Notes: a model not told the origin generated them from the letters alone. Counted from the stretch's first letter, positions 10,987 through 22,611 are shown. The stretch: 64,000 nt of DNA from Amorphophallus konjac (GCA_022559845.1 CM040121.1:563403581-563467580); one strand, 5' to 3'. A program made the numbers and translations.

Positions 10987-12304
10987 GTCGAACAAATTTT
11001 CAGTAGTAAAAGCTCACAAGACACTTGCAAATATGCCAACAGAAATTATTTTTGCAAACTTCAATACCCTCTCTTGAGGTTATCAAGTCATTTTATAGCC
11101 TTTGCGTTAGATTACAAATGAAGTTCGGATTTAAAATCCGGTTACAAATGAAGTCCGGATTTGAAGTCCGGAATAGTTACAAAGGAAAAATAAAGTTCGG
11201 ATTTAAAGTCCGAGAAAGTTACAAAAGTTACCTTATCTTCCAGCTGTAAGGTAAGAGCTGTCAAAAGAGAAAGGTGTGTGAAGAAAAGATGTTTTGTACA
11301 AATGCCTACTTTAGCTTTTGAAAATATGTTATCGGACAAATTTTTTTGATGGGAATTATTTTATCATCTGTTGTAGTATCTTTGCATGAGTTGAGCTGAA
11401 TCCCAATACTTTCTTTTGGCAGCTTCTACATTTTTCAATTATAGTGCTTAGCTACTTTAAAGAAGTGACTGGAGACTGTTTTTCTTCTACATCTTCAATC
11501 ACTAGTTCTTCATCTAAATATCTACAAATAAAGTGAGGCTCCAAGGAATTAAACCTTTGAAAGTATTGACATAAATCATGTTCTCATTCCTTAGTTTCAA
11601 GGGCATGGTTTAAATATTCTCGGGCCATATGGTTAGCATAAGATTGTCGAACAAACTTTCAGTGATGAAAGCTCACAAGACACTTGCAAAGATATCAAGG
11701 GAAATTGTTGTCGCAAACTTTGATACCTTCTCTTGAGGTCATTAAGTCATTTTATAGCATTTGTGTTAGATTACAAATGAAGTCCGGATTTGAAGTCCGA
11801 TTATAAATGAAGTCCGGTTTTAAAGTCCGGAATAGGTACAAAGGAAAAATAAAGTCCAGATTTGAAGTCCGAGAAAGTTACAAAAGTTGCATTGTCTTTC
11901 TAACTGTAAGGTATGGGTTGTCGAAAGAGTAAGGTGTGTAAAGAAAAGATATTTTTTACATACACCTGTTTTAGCTTTTGAAAAGATGCTCTTGGACAAA
12001 TATTTTTGATAGGAATCACATTATCATCTGTTGTAACATATTTGCATGAGTTGGGCAGAATCCTGATGCTTTCTTTTGACAGCTTTTGCATTCTTCAATT
12101 ATAGTGCTTAGCTACTTTAAGGAAGTGACTGGAGACTGTTTTCTTCTGCATCTTCAATCACTAGCTCTTCATCTAAATATCTGCGAATAAGATGAGGCTC
12201 CGAGAAATTAAACCTTTGAAAGTATTGACATAAATCATGTTCCCATTCCTTGGTTTCAAGGGCATAGTTTAAATATTCTCGGGTCGTGTGGTTTGCACAT
12301 AACC
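10987..12304 (-). repeat. Two tandem 659-bp repeats with promoter-like content
   Basis: Copy 1 starts GTCGAACAAATTTTCAG at 10987. Copy 2 starts GTCGAACAAACTTTCAG at 11646 and ends near 12304, so both units are 659 bp. Each holds short repeats of the type TCCGGATTTGAAGTCCG (about 11120-11215 and 11780-11870). On the minus strand each has a TATA-like CTATAAAATGA (around 11090-11100 and 11750-11760) just downstream of those repeats. A partial inverted third copy lies at about 15800-16001. By position and content this is probably the viral intergenic/promoter region. Confidence 0.65.
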
Positions 12305-12789
12305 GTCGTCTGGTAAAAAGGATGCCATCTAAAATTTCATTTTCTATTAGAAGGTCTAATACTTCACTCTTTTTATTCTATATGATTTATTATGATGAAG
12401 ACTAAACATGAATAATTTGAAGTGGAGGGCTTCATTAGCTGTTTCGCACTCAACTCTTCTATCTGTTGTCTAAGTTCAGTTTCATCTTATAAGGAGTCTT
12501 TGATTGGTTTGCCTTAAATGGATATATTGTGTAGTGTTGGAATATGAGCATGTGGAAAATCTTTATCCCAAATTTTAAAGGGTGTTATACACAACACTCT
12601 TTGAGCTCTGCTGCTATTGTAGCCAAAGAACGAACATACGGTTGTGCTAACAAAGACATGTTGTTTAGCTGTCGAATGATAGTATATTGTTCAGCTTTTT
12701 CATATTACTTTTCTTTAAAGTGAAGTAGCTGAGAGGTAGACATATCTTTGACTATCATCATATTATTTGGGGACTTGAAGTAGGGAGAA

Positions 12790-13110
12790 ATTCTGGGAAT
12801 AATTTCTCGTTCATTATTAATATTGAGTACCACCGTGTCAAGAGAAATGATATAGGGACCCATCTTGTCGAGCGTGACACATCGATCACAAGCCTACTTC
12901 ATAACCACCATCATTAATTTGAAAAAATCAACGAGTAAGATTTGTTTGCCCAATTTTAAGGGTACCTGAAGGGCAAAATGGAAAATAGAACGCCTTCCAT
13001 TCATTGTCTCAATAACACCCCCACTAAGATAATAGAGTCAATTCTTCTAGAAATCCTTTGGACACCAGTTTATGTTGGCACTGGTATCAATAAATATTTG
13101 ACATTTTTCT
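12790..13110 (-). pseudogene. Pararetrovirus aspartic protease region, degenerate
   Basis: Minus-strand reading gives FIDTSAN where retroviral-type aspartic proteases have D-T/S-G-A, so the Gly after DT is changed. A stop codon and frameshift follow. Next comes a stretch ending in a LKLGKQILLVDFF-like strand at about 12960. It lies downstream, on the minus strand, of the coat-protein-like region, the natural order. A related block is found inverted at 10675-10930. Function is lost. Confidence 0.6.
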
Positions 13111-13602
13111 ATTGTTTATGTCCATCTGTAGCAATATGTCGTGGAATGACAATACTGTTAGTAATTTTAATCAATTTGTGGATTTGTAATACTTACTTTT
13201 CGGAGAGGTCATGCCTGGGGGGTTGAATAATAACTTCGGACACATGGCCTTTCTTGTAATCGCTAAGACGACTGACTGGTGTTTTGACTGATTTTACATG
13301 TGTGCAAAAAGGGCTGATAAAATCCTTTTTACTTTCTTTTGAAGAAGACATTGATGTTGAAGAATATTCATTTTGTTCTTCTTCAGTGTCATAAAAGAGA
13401 TGTTTGGAAGATGAACCTCGTGTCCATCTTTGACTAGTACAAACGTCTTCGTCTTCACCGAAGTTATCAAAATTAGCTTGAGACGATTGCATCATTTGTA
13501 AATGTAATTTCTTTTCTTCATCTGCTGTAGAGTCTGAATAAAAGAAGAATTATAAGATTCTAAAATGTAAATTTGGGTGTTTTCTTCTTGCGCTTGTGTA
13601 AA

Positions 13603-15215
13603 CTATTCTTGTGACTTATGAAGTTCCAAGTATGAGTCTATTTCTGCTATTTGAAACATGGCTATTATATGCTTTGGGGCTTTATTGGGGTAATTCATGG
13701 CAAAATGTTTAGCTCGTTTGTAGGCATAACATTCATCATTTTTTATAGCTAGTCTTTGTGCCATTCTCCTTTTTCTGAAAAATTTGTAGGGCCCCTTTGA
13801 CAACTGGGTGGGGTGGCGTATTCGAGCGAGTGATGCGAATATGTCACCCACCCCGGTTAGTGGAGATTGTGTGTGAGGAAAAAAGGTGGGGCCCACCTTT
13901 TTCTCTCTCATTGATTGCTTATCCCGCTTCCTTATCTGGCCGTCAAAGGGGCCCGTATGGTTTGAAGGACTTTCTCTTCTTGAGACGTAGGAATCTTGGT
14001 CTCTTAGTGCTCGTAAAGTGTCTTTTCTTTCTTGTTGTTCTGGTTCACTTCTGAATGTTGAAATATTCAACACCCTTAATTTGTATACTAGGCTTTTGAG
14101 AAATATATGGCAGAGATTTCTATGCACTCATATTGTAGCAACGCTTTTTTATTTCTTGCCTAACATATTATATGATGTCCACAAACAAGAGGTTTTCCAG
14201 AGAGATATTAGTAGTGTTTAGTTCAGATAGGACTAAATTGCTAATTGCTTCGGGTAAAGAAGCTAAAAATTTTGCTTTGATTATGGGAGAATAATGTTAT
14301 CCTAGTCGATACACTTCCTTAGTGTAGCTATTAGCATATAATTCGAAATCATCAACATTTCGTAGCTTTCTGCGAGTTAACATCAACATATTGGTTGTAG
14401 TTTGATATACTCTTACTAGGTAAAATTCTCGCAGAAAAAGGTTTCCCATATGCTAGATGTCTTGTTCAACAATTTCTTTTTGGGTGTCAGGTTGTAGATA
14501 TGCCCACCAATGTTTAACTTTGTATGTGAAGGCTAAATACATGACATCAAAAAGCTGTTGATTTGAGATCTTGTTTACTTGTTGAGCCATGTATATTTTT
14601 TATGTCCAAATACGGACTATATTTTCAATATCATCTATTGGAGCTGTGTCTAGGGAAAGGATATGGATATCCATTCCTAGGACTATAACATGGTCCGCAA
14701 ATCTATGACTAGTGCCAGCTTCATTTTTAGGCAACTAATATTTCATCATTTTTAGACCAAGTGGCTCACTACTTAGCTTGCTGGGATCTTTGGGCAAAAC
14801 TATAGCTTTATAAAATTATAACACTTTGAATGCGGCAAAATCAAAAGACTGATTTTTCAGAAGTTTAAGGTTGGCCTCATGAGCTGCGATAGTTTGATGC
14901 ATTGACAGTGTAGTAATAACCCTTTGGGCCATGATATATATATTTAGAATATCAAGATTTACGTGTATTTGGAGCAGTTGTGTCTCTACTTTCATTAAGT
15001 GGCTCTCGACAAATGTCGACCAATGAATAAGGTAGCTTAATTGTCTGATTTCATCTTTCTACATTTGAACAGAATCTACCTTGTACAATAAGAGATAACT
15101 GATATCTGCTCTTAACTCAATCTTCTCCTTGTGAAATTGATCAAGAGTTATAGTTTTATAGGCTATCTTTGGGGGGCACTCTCATTCCGTGGAAAAAATA
15201 TAACTTGACTCGGGA
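13603..15215 (-). pseudogene. Pararetrovirus coat-protein-like region with damaged zinc knuckle
   Basis: Minus-strand fragments read KHWWAYLQPDTQKEIVE (about 14490), a basic Arg/Lys-rich stretch (about 14000) and, at about 13690-13735, CYAYKRAKHFAMNYP. The last is a CCHC zinc knuckle in which the second and last Cys are Tyr. Several stops interrupt the region. A 166-bp MITE is inserted at 13789-13954, just before the knuckle, and shifts the frame. By accident the frame 13603-14127 stays open through it. In the living family this protein packages pregenomic RNA. Confidence 0.65.
13789..13954. repeat. 166-bp MITE with 13-bp perfect TIRs
   Basis: The element starts GGGCCCCTTTGAC and ends with the exact complement GTCAAAGGGGCCC. 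It is flanked on both sides by the trinucleotide GTA. A 3-bp target duplication and GGGCC-type ends fit Harbinger/Tourist-like MITEs. It interrupts the pararetrovirus coat-protein-like region and is therefore younger than it. Confidence 0.85.
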
Positions 15216-15519
15216 CTGACTTGAAGTAGTGAGAAATTCTGGGAATAATTTCTCGTTCTTTATGAATATTGAGTGCCATCATGTTAGAATAAATGATATA
15301 TGGATCTATCCTATTGAGCGTCCATCTATTTTCATTTGTTTCTCACTTTCAAAACAATATTCAGTACGAAGAATGGTATACACTTATTTTTCTCGTCGAG
15401 GAAATTTGCTTAGGGGAAGGTATAATAATGAGTGTCAACTAAGGAACACGAAAATATTATGCTCTATCTCATATCGTTTGATGCTACAACAGATGATAAA
15501 GTAATTCTCATAAAAAATA

Positions 15520-15799
15520 GGGTTTTTTGCATGAAAACCATTGTTAAAAGTGAATTTGTAAAAAAATCATTCCTAAAAATATATTTGCAGGTATATCACT
15601 GAGTTAATTCAAATAGTGCATATATGCCATTTAAACGTGATTTTCTTGCAAGTTGTTGGTAAAAAGAAGTGATATACATGCAAATAAATATGACATTTTT
15701 GCACAATTCAGATTACACAGTGATATACCTGCTAATGCATTTTTAGGAATGATTTTTTTACAAATTCACTTTTAACAATAGTTTTCATGTAAAAAACCC
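15520..15799. repeat. 280-bp Mutator-type MITE with ~80-bp TIRs
   Basis: Long inverted ends: left GGGTTTTTTGCATGAAAACC, with the right end complementary to it for about 80 bp. It is flanked by a perfect 9-bp target duplication, TAAAAAATA (15511-15519 and 15800-15808). Long TIRs and a 9-bp duplication are the hallmark of Mutator-like elements. It sits inside an inverted piece of the pararetrovirus promoter repeat. The same family occurs at 37806-41428 and, diverged, near 6645. Confidence 0.9.
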
Positions 15800-16005
15800 T
15801 AAAAAATATTTGTCCAAATGCATCTTTTCAAAAGTTAAAGCAGGCGTATGTACAAAATATATTTTCTTACACATCTTTCTCTTTCGACCGTTCATATCTT
15901 ACAGTTGGAAAGACAAGTCAACTTTTGTAACTTTCCCATACTTCAAATCTAGACTTTATTTTTCCTTTGTAACTATTCCGGACTTCAAATCTAGACCTAA
16001 TGCAA

Positions 16006-16416
16006 CTACTGCTTAAGTTTGTTGAGATGATCTCTCTCTCTCTCACATAATTAATGTTAATAAAATTTCATGACGTGCTTACAGACAGTACATTAAAACA
16101 TTAAGTTTTTTACATAAAATTATTATTAAATAAAAACTATAAAAAATTATTCTTAAAAATATTAAGACATATCAATGTGTAATTTTGAATTGAGTAAATA
16201 TATCATATTATTTGTAGACATATTATTTTTATCAAAGAATTATAAAAATATGTTTAAATAATATTTATGTATTATTTTAATTAATGTAATGATATTAATA
16301 TTTTTATAAAATTTTATTTAATAATAATTCATATGTAAAAATACTAAAAATTATTATTATTTATCCATGATCCTACACATTGGACCATCCCATCACGATG
16401 AAGTCGGCTACTTGTA
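16006..16416. repeat. Right copy of the ~420-bp direct repeat
   Basis: Counterpart of 9172-9605 in the same orientation, from GCTTAAGTTTGTTGAGATGA to AAGTCGGCTACTTGTAG. It differs from the left copy by scattered substitutions and small indels, so the duplication is not very recent. Confidence 0.7.
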
Positions 16417-18204
16417 GTTTAAAATTTATCTGCAGAGCTGACAAAAAAAGGGAGATGCTGCTTACTTAGCACGAGTTCCCTGTAAGATGATCCAACTGAA
16501 TAGGTATTGCCCTAGTTGGTTAGGCTGCTACCGTGCTAGTTTTGGCTTAATATTTTGGTTTAGATACTAATATGTTTGTCGTCTGAAATATCATAATTAC
16601 GAGAACACTTCAAAGTCACACTTTAGGTAAGGCTATAGGCTGGACCCAATAATAGACTCACGGATGCAGCCCGACATTAGTTGAATCGTCACCTCTTTTT
16701 TACTTATGGATCTTTAATTAGACTTAAAAGTCCGAGCACGTTAAAAAATCTACCGAAATTCAGACTTTTAGATCGACCCAAATGTACCTAAACGAATATT
16801 TATATTTTGAATAAAAAATTATACCATATTGACAAAAAAGAGTCGATCTATTTAAAGATAATATTTAATTATATTTTTTATATTCTTACGTGTATTATTT
16901 ATTATTATCATTTTTCATATAACCTGTCAGGATAAGTTGGACCAACCTCATGTCTTACAATTTAGTGAAAAGTCGGACTCAATATAACCTAACAAATTAT
17001 CCTCAATCTAACCAGACAAATTACCCCAAGCTTGGGGCGATCTTAAATTTATATAAACTAACGAGTTGAGTCAAACTATACTAAGCTGGGCCAAGACCAG
17101 ACCCGTTTACATCCCTAAGTTTAGGCCATGGAAACGGGGGAAAGGTGTACGGCCCTAAGGCCGAGCCGGGCAAGAAATACCCTTTCTTTTCTCGTCTCTT
17201 CCTCTGGCCGTCCCCTTGCTTCAACGGCGGCACCACTCAATTCCCCTCACCTTTCATCCAAGCGGAACTCCGTGATGCCGCTATCCCGTACATCTTTGCG
17301 AAACATCTTAATTATACATCCGAGGATGATAATATAAGACCTTCCAAGGACGATGCGTACAGCAACTTTCTATTGGATCCACTCATGATGATACGAAAAT
17401 CTGCACTTTGAAGTTATCCATCACACTAATAAAAGTTTTTAGATGTGATGGAATCCTGACATCAATATTTATGTTTATGGATGGACACAAGCAAATACTC
17501 AAATACGAAACTAGGTACACCCATAGCTCAAAGAACAGAAATTACAAGTACCAAGAAGTCTGACCCAGTGACTAAACTCAAATATCTGGTAAAGTATTCT
17601 ATATGAATGTATTCAGTTTACTGCAAATGTCACATAAAAGCTTAGGCCGGATTCTCTGCACTGGAAGTACAACGTTCAGCCCACAGAAGGATACACCAGT
17701 GCCCCTCCACGGCAAAAGCACCACTGCATGACCTGAACTACTTCCACTCTGAATCGAGAAACTCATGCCATAACATTACTATCTCAGGACCACCTTACGC
17801 CCTCATCCTGCTAACCACCTAATAGGGTATATGATATGCAACCATATGCACCAAATGAACTTGCTAGTTTGGAGCAGCGAGCTTCAAAGTTTCAACAAGG
17901 TTCCAGACATCGACATCACCCAGTTATGCCATCCGCCCCAGCACATAACCATGATGAGATTCTTCCACATTCAATTGTGAGCACCTGCCAAAGAAGAGCA
18001 ATACAATCAGATGTACTTTACGTCCAACAAGGTTAGAAAGTAGATGAGAATGCAAAATGTAGAACAGCATGGGCAAGAAAGTAACCACAGACCTTCAACC
18101 TTCGTAAGCATCACGAACGGTGTTCTCAAGCATCTCTTGGTGCCGCTATTGCAGCGGCTGGTCTGGGTCCCCTGGACAGGCTCAATCAACTGGCAGGTTG
18201 TCTG
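16417..18204. other. Intergenic region and probable eRF1 3'UTR
   Basis: 16417-17120 is AT-rich with no recognised gene. An open frame at 17145-17411 has no family features I recognise, and I do not call it a gene. The stretch nearest the eRF1 stop codon (about 17500-18204) is probably the 3'UTR and flank of that gene. No polyadenylation signal could be fixed. Confidence 0.4.
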
Positions 18205-19515
18205 CTATTCAGAATCTTCATACAGTTCATCATCAGACAGTTCATCAAGTGACCTCAAGTCCACCTGATAACGAAGGATACCCCCAATTCCACCAAATCC
18301 CCTGCAGAACTGGGATCCCTCCTGGGATTTGTTGGTTACAAACTCGAGCATGCAACCAAACTTCCTGTATTCTTCTGTGAACCATTCCAACAGCGAAACC
18401 TTGTCTACAAGCTCTAACTCAGCATTGGCTGATGGATCTATGAAGTTGCTCTGATCTGCCTCTAGTTCTTTGTTCAGGTGCTTCACAGTTGTCTCTCCCG
18501 TGGAACCGTCTTTCAACGTATATCGGTTGACATCCAAATTCTCCCACACAATTAACGTCTCAACAGCTCCCATTTCAAGGGCCTTGAGTGTGTCATCTAT
18601 GCCAAAGACATACTTCCCAGTGTCCTGGCTTATCTCCTCAAAATACTTTCCAATTAATTTCTTTTCCTGTATGAACTTCACATTTGATAGGATCTCTGAT
18701 GACAGTTCAATAGCCTGATTAAAGCCGTTCTCTCCACCATAAGAGACGTCAACCACATTAAGAATCTTGGCCTGCAGGCGAGCATCAAACATGTCAGATT
18801 GACTTAATTCTGTTTTGAAGTCCGCGGAACCAGCAAGAATCATCCCAGCAACATTTGGCTGACTGGTAGAGAGATTAATGAAGAACTGTGTCGAAAGTTC
18901 AGCGACTTTCCTCACATAATTATGGCGCTTCTCCATCCGCAATCGAGCAAACCTTAGAGCTGATTGCCCTCCTCTTCCATGTTTCTTTGGCAGGTCAACT
19001 GTGAACTTGTGCAGAACTTCACGTGCATTTCCACTTAACGTGCCAAAGAGTGTACCATTTCCATCCATAACTATGAAACCAAACTTGTCATCAGATTCCA
19101 GAAGTTCATTTAACGCCTCCGTGTGGAACTTGTTGTCACAAAGATAAAGTGAGGCATTTATAGGCTTGAAAGGCTCAAAATCAATAGTAACCTTCTTTTC
19201 TTTTCCATCTTCTGTAACAATGGTTCCAGTATAGAGAACCAACCCATGAGGAGGTAACTTATTGTAAAGTTTCAGCCTCTGCTGAGCCGAGGTAATGGCA
19301 CCGAGTACAGACTGACGATTAACTCTGCTCTTGATGTTCGAAGCAGTCCCGTATTCATCACCCAGCATCTTTGTTACACGTGAGATCTGATCACGAGGAG
19401 GCATAATCAAAGATATCATGCTAGTGCCATTGCCTCTTGCAGCTTCAAGTCCCCTGATCAACTTCTTAATCTTCCACATCTCAATATTCTTATCAGATTC
19501 ATGAACATCAGCCAT
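18205..19515 (-). CDS. ERF1: Eukaryotic peptide chain release factor subunit 1 (eRF1)
   Basis: Complete, uninterrupted 436-residue eRF1, the usual plant length. In the cytosol eRF1 reads all three stop codons in the ribosomal A site and, with the GTPase eRF3, triggers release of the finished peptide. The stop-codon reading motifs NIKS (60-63) and YxCxxxF (YLCDNKF, 124-130) are present in domain 1. The GGQ motif that positions water for peptidyl-tRNA hydrolysis is at 182-184 in [19 protein letters not shown]. The acidic C-terminus ([14 protein letters not shown]) is typical. The ATG at 19515 starts [20 protein letters not shown], as in plant homologues. The coding region has no intron. The 5'UTR is probably spliced, with an acceptor just after 19558. 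No damage seen; expected to be functional. Confidence 0.97.
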   Translation of the reverse strand: MADVHESDKNIEMWKIKKLIRGLEAARGNGTSMISLIMPPRDQISRVTKMLGDEYGTASNIKSRVNRQSVLGAITSAQQRLKLYNKLPPHGLVLYTGTIVTEDGKEKKVTIDFEPFKPINASLYLCDNKFHTEALNELLESDDKFGFIVMDGNGTLFGTLSGNAREVLHKFTVDLPKKHGRGGQSALRFARLRMEKRHNYVRKVAELSTQFFINLSTSQPNVAGMILAGSADFKTELSQSDMFDARLQAKILNVVDVSYGGENGFNQAIELSSEILSNVKFIQEKKLIGKYFEEISQDTGKYVFGIDDTLKALEMGAVETLIVWENLDVNRYTLKDGSTGETTVKHLNKELEADQSNFIDPSANAELELVDKVSLLEWFTEEYRKFGCMLEFVTNKSQEGSQFCRGFGGIGGILRYQVDLRSLDELSDDELYEDSE

Positions 19516-19986
19516 TGTGCAACGATGAACTGAAATTCAAAGGAAGCCTGGATCCACCTGTACATGCAATAAATGATCGACTATTTCAAATAAACTCTTT
19601 GATGGAAAGCAGCTTTAGATTTAGAAAGATGCTTCAATTTCTGAGATAGCAAAAAAATATTTTGACGAATTATTAAAGTATTCTTTTCGAGATGCCAAAA
19701 TAGAGTGCACACGGTGTTTTGAGTGATGTATCATGTTCAAGCATCCAACACAGTTCTCTAACGCTAATAAAAGTGTCCACCAAATTATAGCTTCTAACTC
19801 AGATGAGCAATACATCATCCACAATAACGATATGTTACTACCTGTTAAGAAGCTCTACCGTGTTCTAGCATTAAACACATGAAATGACTCAGACAGAGAA
19901 AAAAAATCATGATTCTTAACTCTTGTCGGTTCTTCCTCTCTAAACAACACAAAATGTATTCTCTCTTGCGAAACATGATTTGGAAC

Positions 19987-20298
19987 TGTTGAGGTTTAGT
20001 CCCACATCGGATAATCTATGGGAGCCTCTCTCCTTATATGTTGAGGATTCTCTCAACTCAACGCCTAGGTTTTGGGTTCAAGTTCTAGTCTTTAACATAG
20101 TATCAAAGCTGGGCTATCTCATACTCCACCCCAGCCGTTCAATTGTGCCACTCATACCGTAACCATTCGATTTCGGTGCCAGAGGGTTGTTGAGGTTTAG
20201 TCCCACATAAGATAATCTGTGGGCGCCTCCCTCCTTATATGTTGAGGATTCCCTCAACTCAACGCCTAGGTTTTGGGTTCAAGTTTGGGTCTTTAACA
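19987..20298 (+). mobile_element. TRIM (terminal-repeat retrotransposon in miniature), complete
   Basis: Two LTRs of 111 bp, 19987-20097 and 20188-20298, both start TGTTGAGGTTTAGTCCCACA and end TTTAACA. Directly after the left LTR is TAGTATCAAAGCTGGG, a primer-binding site complementary to initiator tRNA-Met with small changes. Before the right LTR is a purine tract (CCAGAGGG). Target duplications are GGAAC and GAAAC. The whole unit is 312 bp and non-coding. It lies within the probable 5'UTR intron of eRF1. Confidence 0.92.
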
Positions 20299-21809
20299 GA
20301 AACAAATTGGCTGGCCAATAAATGTCACATTATGGAGGATCATCAAAAGTTCAGAACACATTTACACTTAGTTAATGTCATCATGCCAGCCCCCTACAAG
20401 TTTCCATAGGGGACAAAGGCATGCTGGTCACATCAAGTTCTCTGCGTGAGTGTAACAAAACATTGGATATTTTCAAAATGGAAGGAAAATGTGTATGCTA
20501 TAATTCTAACAAAGAAATTAATGGCAAAAGAATAATGCAAAATCATCTAAAGATATGCTTGTATCTCATCAAAAAGCAATAACAAATAAAAACTCAACAT
20601 GACCTTACTACAACAAGGAAACAAAGTAGGCAATCCAAGATCCAACAAAATAAACGATATCAGAAACACTACAGGAAGTGGCGAAGTGCTCATTCATGGA
20701 TAAAGAGTGATCATACTGATGCTCCATTACTGATAACCATAGCATAAAATTTGACTTAGTTAAGACGATTATCCTTTTTCTCCTTCCCACAGATATATCA
20801 CATGCTATGCAGAGTGTCACATTTACCCAATAAGCCTCTATAAACAAAAGAAACAAAGAGGACGGACCCACAAAAATAGTAAGTGTATGCATCATTAATG
20901 TCGGGGTTCTTTCCCTGGTAAAAATTATAGGCAGAAATTGATTAAATAACGGGGAGGAGAAGTACAATTGATAACCAGTAAAAGTTTAGGATGGATGTAA
21001 ACATGTAAAAGATGAATAAAGCTTCAAAACCAGATCTGAAAATAGTAAAGGAAAAATTGCATGGGGACACCAAAGAAATTTAAAACATAAAAAAGGTAGA
21101 GCCAACTGCCAGAAGTTGTGATCGCGTATATGATTAGACACACATCAGGACTTCTAATGCAATGGTGGGAGGCTTCATATTAAAAGAAAGGGAAAAAAAG
21201 ATGTTTTCATCTTCCAACTCTATACTAAATCATTGTTGATAATCTTTGCAGAAGGCCAACAGAAGTCTCCGGATTCTAATCACCATGAACAGAGAAGAAA
21301 AGACGCATCATAAGATACACTTATGTACACCAATCCTTTATAGATCAAGAAACGGATGACGCAGTAACAGTAATCAAAGTAAAGAAGCAATTATTTTGTG
21401 AATTCGATTCAGGAAGACATGCAATTAAAGCGTCCTTCGGTGTGCCACGACATGCCGTAATCTTCCAATCTTAAAATTCTCGGCTCTAAAAGCTCTTGGG
21501 TTTTGGACCTCTGGTTTACCATGTTTGGTCAAAGACCAAACTACAAGTATAAGAAGAAGAGTGGCACAAGGTAGCTCATATTCTAAAATATAAACATTTA
21601 CAGCATACCCAAGAAGGGAAAAGAAACGCATGGAAGCTTACAGAGCTCAAAGACAGAACAGGTGACATGGAAGCCAAAAGCAGATCGAACGACAACAAAT
21701 CCACGGAAAACATAGAGAGAAAATCAGAGACAATCACACTCTGGGGAAGGCACAGTACGCAAGAACACCACAAGAAATTAAACTCTAACATGGAAGCATC
21801 GGAACGCAC
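20299..21809. other. Non-coding stretch inside the eRF1 5'UTR intron
   Basis: No gene or clear repeat recognised. The open frames here are short and have no family features. Confidence 0.4.
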
Positions 21810-21973
21810 CGCCAGAAGGTGGGGTGGCAGAGCCGCAGAGGTAAGGAAGGGAGACCTGCAAAAGCTTAGGGGTGCTGTGCGATCGGGCGATCAACAAAGG
21901 ACCCTTCCCGGGTTTAAATAGACCTTCTCTAGTTCTCTTTCCCACACCCGGTAGCAGAGACGTAAATTAGATA
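21810..21973 (-). promoter_or_regulatory. eRF1 core promoter and leader exon
   Basis: On the minus strand a TATA-like TATTTAAA occupies 21912-21919. Transcription would then start near 21885 and give a GC-rich leader down to about 21810. A mobile element starts at 21974, so only about 50 bp of native sequence lies upstream of the TATA box. Confidence 0.55.
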
Positions 21974-22611
21974 GGGGTTTTTTTGGCAAATAAATCACGT
22001 TAGAGACAAAATTGTTCCTTTTCGTTCCTGTAAATACATCAGCAGAGATATTACTTTCGACAAAAATTTGTGACGTAGATATGAGAAAGTACAATAATAC
22101 CCCGCTCCTCGCTAAAAACCCCTCTCTAACCCCTACCGCCGGAACCCGCCCCCCCGGCAACCCTGTCGATCTGCAACCCCACTGTGCAACCCCGCCGCCC
22201 AGTTCCTCCTCCCCCCGTGCAACCGCCACCCCCGCCCGGTTCCCCCCAGTTGCTGCTCGTCGGGATGAGCTGCTGCCGCCCTGAGAAGTCCCCCGTACAT
22301 CGCACGACGCCTGACTGAACTGGGCTCCCACCACCGGCGTATGGACAGGAGAAGCCTTGATATCCACCCGATAGTCGGCTTCCGGGGTGATGACGACCGG
22401 CGAAGGCCTCTCCTCCGGCTGTTGGGGACGTTGTTTAGGGGTGAGGAACCAAGGCCTTCGCCACAGGCTGCTGCTTGTCAGGATGAGCCACCGCCGCCAT
22501 GAGAAGACCCCACCTACACTGTAGCTCGAGTCGGGTGAAGAGGATGACCCCTTCTGCTGTAACCCCCCTCCCCCTGCCTTCCCTTCCGCCTCCCCCTGTC
22601 AGTCTGCAAAC

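Larger units (their letters stand above)
9606..16005. mobile_element. Scrambled endogenous pararetrovirus (caulimovirid-like), defective
   Basis: Degenerate pieces of a Caulimoviridae-type polyprotein lie here in both orientations. On plus: a pre-RT region (about 9950-10364), an RT fragment (10361-10640) and a protease-side fragment (about 10670-10930). On minus, in near-natural order: a coat-protein-like region (about 15215 to 13600), a damaged zinc knuckle and a protease (about 13110-12790). Blocks repeat in inverted orientation (9930-10372 against 14735-15215; 10675-10930 against 12790-13000). RT motifs such as RGKARMVIDY and FSKFDYKSG point to caulimovirids rather than Ty3/gypsy elements. 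All frames are interrupted and no replication-competent unit is present. The scrambling is typical of endogenous pararetroviruses. Confidence 0.75.
19558..21809 (-). other. Probable 5'UTR intron of eRF1
   Basis: On the minus strand a 3' splice site TGTACAG/GTGG lies at 19557-19558, 42 bp upstream of the start codon. A candidate 5' splice site GGCG/GTGCGT lies at 21809-21810, next to a GC-rich leader. The interval is AT-rich, non-coding and holds a TRIM retrotransposon (19987-20298). 5'UTR introns are common in plant translation-factor genes. The donor choice is inference and needs cDNA. Confidence 0.5.

Noticed and set aside
9172..16416. An LTR retrotransposon with 420-bp LTRs at 9172-9605 and 16006-16416
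   Set aside because: The repeats lack TG...CA ends, a primer-binding site and a polypurine tract, and the interior is a pararetrovirus with parts in both orientations.
17128..17411. Two overlapping open frames downstream of eRF1
   Set aside because: No recognisable domain, no splice context, and neither frame has clear coding bias.
20098..20113. tRNA-Met gene fragments
   Set aside because: TGGTATCAGAGC-like words at 20098, 29157 and 49877 are primer-binding sites next to LTRs, not tRNA genes.
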